Shown here: positions 4,731 to 6,555 of the stretch, piece after piece
Layout: the number at the start of each line of letters is the position of its first letter
Numbering within the stretch: the first letter of the stretch is position 1
Origin: Desulfobacteraceae bacterium
GTDB taxonomy: Bacteria; Desulfobacterota; Desulfobacteria; Desulfobacterales; Desulfobacteraceae
Assembly: GCA_030638935.1 (NCBI GenBank)
Contig: DAOWDR010000441.1
Span: 1 to 6,555, forward strand
DNA length: 6,555 bases
Direction: 5' to 3'
The notes under the pieces: model-generated
What the model was told of the DNA's origin: nothing
The model's database searches: none
Seen by the model: the letters and a program-made list of their open reading frames with translations, nothing else
Position numbers and translations under genes: made by a program

Positions 4731-6092
4731 ATGAAAACAGCAGAAAAAAACAATGGGCATATGTATACGGTTTCTACCCTGACAAGGGAAATTAAATTTC
4801 TTCTTGAAGAGCGGTTTCCATTTTTATGGATTACCGGGGAAATTTCCAATTATGCCTTGCCAGTCTCGGGTCATTCCTATTTTTCCCTGAAAGACGCAAA
4901 TTCCGTAATTTCCTGTGTCATGTTTAAAAACCAAAAACGAGGCCTGAAGTTTGCCCCGGAATCGGGTATGAAGATCTTCGGTCTTGCCAGGATTTCTCTG
5001 TATGAACCCAGGGGATCATATCAATTGATTTTTGAACATCTTGAACCTGAAGGAGCCGGCTCCTTACAGGTGGCCTTTGAGCAATTGAAAAAAAAACTGG
5101 CATCCCAGGGTATTTTTGACGACTCCCATAAAAAACCGATTCCGTTTTTACCTTCAAAAATAAATGTGATCACTTCCGGGACCGGTGCGGCTGTCCGGGA
5201 TATCATCCATGTGGCCGGCCGAAGGTTTTCCGGGATTCATCTTGAAATTATACCGGTCAAGGTTCAGGGGGAAACAGCTGAAAGCCAGATTGCCGATGCC
5301 ATTGAGACCGTGAACCTTTCCTCAAAACCTGCAGATCTTATCATCCTTGCCAGGGGTGGGGGGTCCATTGAAGACCTTTCTGCCTTTAATTCGGAGCGGG
5401 TTGCACTGGCAATATTTAAATCGAAAATTCCTGTTATTACAGGGGTTGGTCATGAAACAGATTTTACCATTGCCGATTTTGTTGCTGATCTCAGAGCCCC
5501 TACCCCTTCAGCTGCGGCAGAACTTGCCCTTCCAAACAAAGGTGAATTGATTCAGCAGGTTAACCGCCTCACGGCATCCCTTACCCTTGCCATGAAACAA
5601 AAAATGGATTTTTCCCACCAAAAACTGGATGACCTCAGCTTTCGCCTTAAAAGTCCCGACCGGGTATTGGAAGACTTTAAAATCCGGATACAAGAATGTA
5701 AGGATAGAATGAAACGAGTTCTTAAGACCAGGGTTCTATATAATAGGGAAAGAATTTTCTGGTTGCAAAAGGCCCTGGATGGAAAAATCCCTTTGGTCAA
5801 AATCATGGAAAATCGAAAACAGGTAAACAAATTAACTACTGCTTTTGGAATTGGGATGGATGCCCGCCTCTCTGACTGGAAAGCAAAAACCAGGGAGATG
5901 GGAGTAAAACTTAGGGCGCTTAATCCCAAATCTGTTTTGGATCGGGGGTATAGTATCGCTAGAATACTGCCTGGGAAAAAAATACTCATTGATGCCAAGG
6001 ATGCAGCCTTGGACGATCAAATTGAAATAGTTTTATCTAAAGGACGCCTGGTTACCCGGGTGGAAAAAAACAATGGCAAAAAAAAGTTTTGA
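4731..6092 (+). CDS. xseA: Exodeoxyribonuclease VII large subunit XseA
   Basis: XseA is the catalytic subunit of exonuclease VII, which degrades single-stranded DNA from both ends in the cytoplasm, in complex with several XseB subunits. From ATG 4731 the protein has 453 residues, close to the E. coli length. An OB-fold DNA-binding domain covers about 10-105 (YTVSTLTREIK, LWITGEISN at 32-40, LYEPRGSYQ). The nuclease core has ITSGTGAAVRDI, ARGGGSIEDL (207-216), GVGHETDFTIADFVADLRAPTPSAAAE (238-264), then a charged coiled-coil region (about 270-395) and the conserved LDRGYS (403-408). The start is uncertain: TTG 4671 extends the frame by 20 residues that look unlike the family, and ATG 4761 (MYTVS) is also possible. 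None has a strong ribosome binding site. It overlaps xseB by 20 bases. Confidence 0.95.
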   Translation: MKTAEKNNGHMYTVSTLTREIKFLLEERFPFLWITGEISNYALPVSGHSYFSLKDANSVISCVMFKNQKRGLKFAPESGMKIFGLARISLYEPRGSYQLIFEHLEPEGAGSLQVAFEQLKKKLASQGIFDDSHKKPIPFLPSKINVITSGTGAAVRDIIHVAGRRFSGIHLEIIPVKVQGETAESQIADAIETVNLSSKPADLIILARGGGSIEDLSAFNSERVALAIFKSKIPVITGVGHETDFTIADFVADLRAPTPSAAAELALPNKGELIQQVNRLTASLTLAMKQKMDFSHQKLDDLSFRLKSPDRVLEDFKIRIQECKDRMKRVLKTRVLYNRERIFWLQKALDGKIPLVKIMENRKQVNKLTTAFGIGMDARLSDWKAKTREMGVKLRALNPKSVLDRGYSIARILPGKKILIDAKDAALDDQIEIVLSKGRLVTRVEKNNGKKKF

Positions 6093-6297
6093 AACTGCTC
6101 TAAAGCAGCTTGAAGAGATAGTCAGGGAAATGGAATCCGGAGATTTAAGCCTTGAGCAGGCAGTAAAAAAATATGAGACAGGCATTAGCCATTCCAAATA
6201 TTGTATGGATATTCTTGATCAAACAGAAAAAAAAATAACCCAGTTAACCCGGGGCAATGACGGGTCCATGAAAAAGGAACCCTTTGACAATGAATGA
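6073..6297 (+). CDS. xseB: Exodeoxyribonuclease VII small subunit XseB
   Basis: A 74-residue, almost entirely helical protein, the normal size for XseB. The family signature spans residues 5-37, with FETALKQLEEIVREMESGDL and LEQAVKKYETG. XseB subunits bind the coiled-coil of XseA and are needed for full exonuclease VII function. The ATG lies inside the last codons of xseA (20-base overlap, different frame), with GGTGG (6058-6062) upstream as a probable ribosome binding site, so translation is likely coupled to xseA. The overlap contains runs of seven and eight A residues. Confidence 0.95.
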   Translation: MAKKSFETALKQLEEIVREMESGDLSLEQAVKKYETGISHSKYCMDILDQTEKKITQLTRGNDGSMKKEPFDNE

Positions 6298-6555
6298 CCT
6301 TTCATTTGATTTATCCTCCTATTTGAAAGAAAATAAAAACCTCGTTGAGATCTCACTCTCAAAGATACTCAGCCAGTTTGATCCGAATCGAGAATTGGTT
6401 CAGGCCATGGGACACTCACTGATGGCCGGGGGAAAACGTATCAGGCCAGTGCTGGGGTTAGCTGCTGCCAAAGCCTGTGGAGGCAATCCCCTCACTGCCC
6501 TGCCCGCCTGTTGTGCCATTGAGATGATCCATACCTATTCCCTGATCCACGATGA
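6290..6555 (+). CDS. ispA: Short-chain polyprenyl diphosphate synthase (IspA/farnesyl diphosphate synthase), 5' part
   Basis: The first 88 residues of an isoprenyl diphosphate synthase, which condenses isopentenyl diphosphate with allylic diphosphates to make geranyl, farnesyl or geranylgeranyl diphosphate for quinones and the undecaprenyl carrier. Visible motifs are GGKRIRP (47-53), which binds diphosphate, and EMIHTYSLIHD (78-88), leading into the first aspartate-rich motif, cut by the window edge. The ATG at 6290 overlaps the end of xseB by 8 bases; GGAA (6275-6278) may serve as ribosome binding site, so coupling is likely. Chain-length specificity cannot be judged because the residues just before and after the aspartate motif are incomplete. 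Order xseA-xseB-ispA is common in proteobacteria and is often followed by dxs. Confidence 0.9.
   Translation, partial: MNDLSFDLSSYLKENKNLVEISLSKILSQFDPNRELVQAMGHSLMAGGKRIRPVLGLAAAKACGGNPLTALPACCAIEMIHTYSLIHD

Noticed and set aside
5552..5998. 148-codon minus-strand frame inside xseA
   Set aside because: Opposite the conserved XseA C-terminal region, without a start signal; a shadow frame.
4743..6076. 14-base repeat GAAAAAAACAATGG at both ends of xseA (4743-4756 and 6063-6076)
   Set aside because: Exact and in the same reading frame (EKNNG in both places), but low in complexity and with no flanking similarity. Most likely a coincidence of A-rich codons.

Overview
This window looks like chromosomal housekeeping DNA from a Gram-negative anaerobe, most likely a delta-proteobacterium of the Desulfobacterales type (Desulfobacter/Desulfobacula-like). 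That assignment is an inference from protein flavour, moderately AT-rich composition with A/T homopolymer runs, and the gene order xseA-xseB-ispA. No rRNA, tRNA, CRISPR array, transposase or phage gene was found.

Layout. (1) 1-454, minus strand: the 5' part of an unrecognised membrane-anchored protein that runs off the left edge, with its own promoter at 599-627. (2) 455-1063: a 609-base stretch without a conventional gene. It is not empty. At 744-911 lies a more GC-rich block that folds as a plus-strand RNA with a long closing stem, a strong internal hairpin, a hairpin presenting a Shine-Dalgarno sequence and an 11-codon mini-ORF. A plausible promoter starts transcription at its 5' edge. I cannot match it to a known RNA family. 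(3) 1064-3723, plus strand: a two-gene amino-sugar unit. It encodes a left-handed beta-helix protein resembling the acetyltransferase half of GlmU, followed by phosphoglucosamine mutase GlmM. The promoter places the transcript start about 3 bases before the first ATG, so the mRNA should be nearly leaderless. (4) 3684-3719: a bidirectional intrinsic terminator inside the last codons of glmM, serving also the convergent next gene. (5) 3743-4450, minus strand: a seven-helix Bax inhibitor-1 (YccA/YetJ-type) membrane protein with a good promoter and ribosome binding site. (6) 4451-4730: divergent promoter region with AT-rich direct repeats two helical turns apart. (7) 4731-6555, plus strand: overlapping genes xseA, xseB (the two exonuclease VII subunits) and the start of ispA (short-chain polyprenyl diphosphate synthase), truncated by the window edge.

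How the genes fit together: GlmM makes glucosamine-1-phosphate and the beta-helix protein is a candidate for its N-acetylation, on the way to UDP-GlcNAc for peptidoglycan and LPS. XseA and XseB are translated from overlapping frames, as expected for subunits of one complex. IspA supplies prenyl diphosphates and overlaps xseB, so it is probably translationally coupled.

The points most worth a second look are the unassigned structured RNA at 744-911 and the glmM frame that reads through its own terminator, which predicts an mRNA without an in-frame stop codon.
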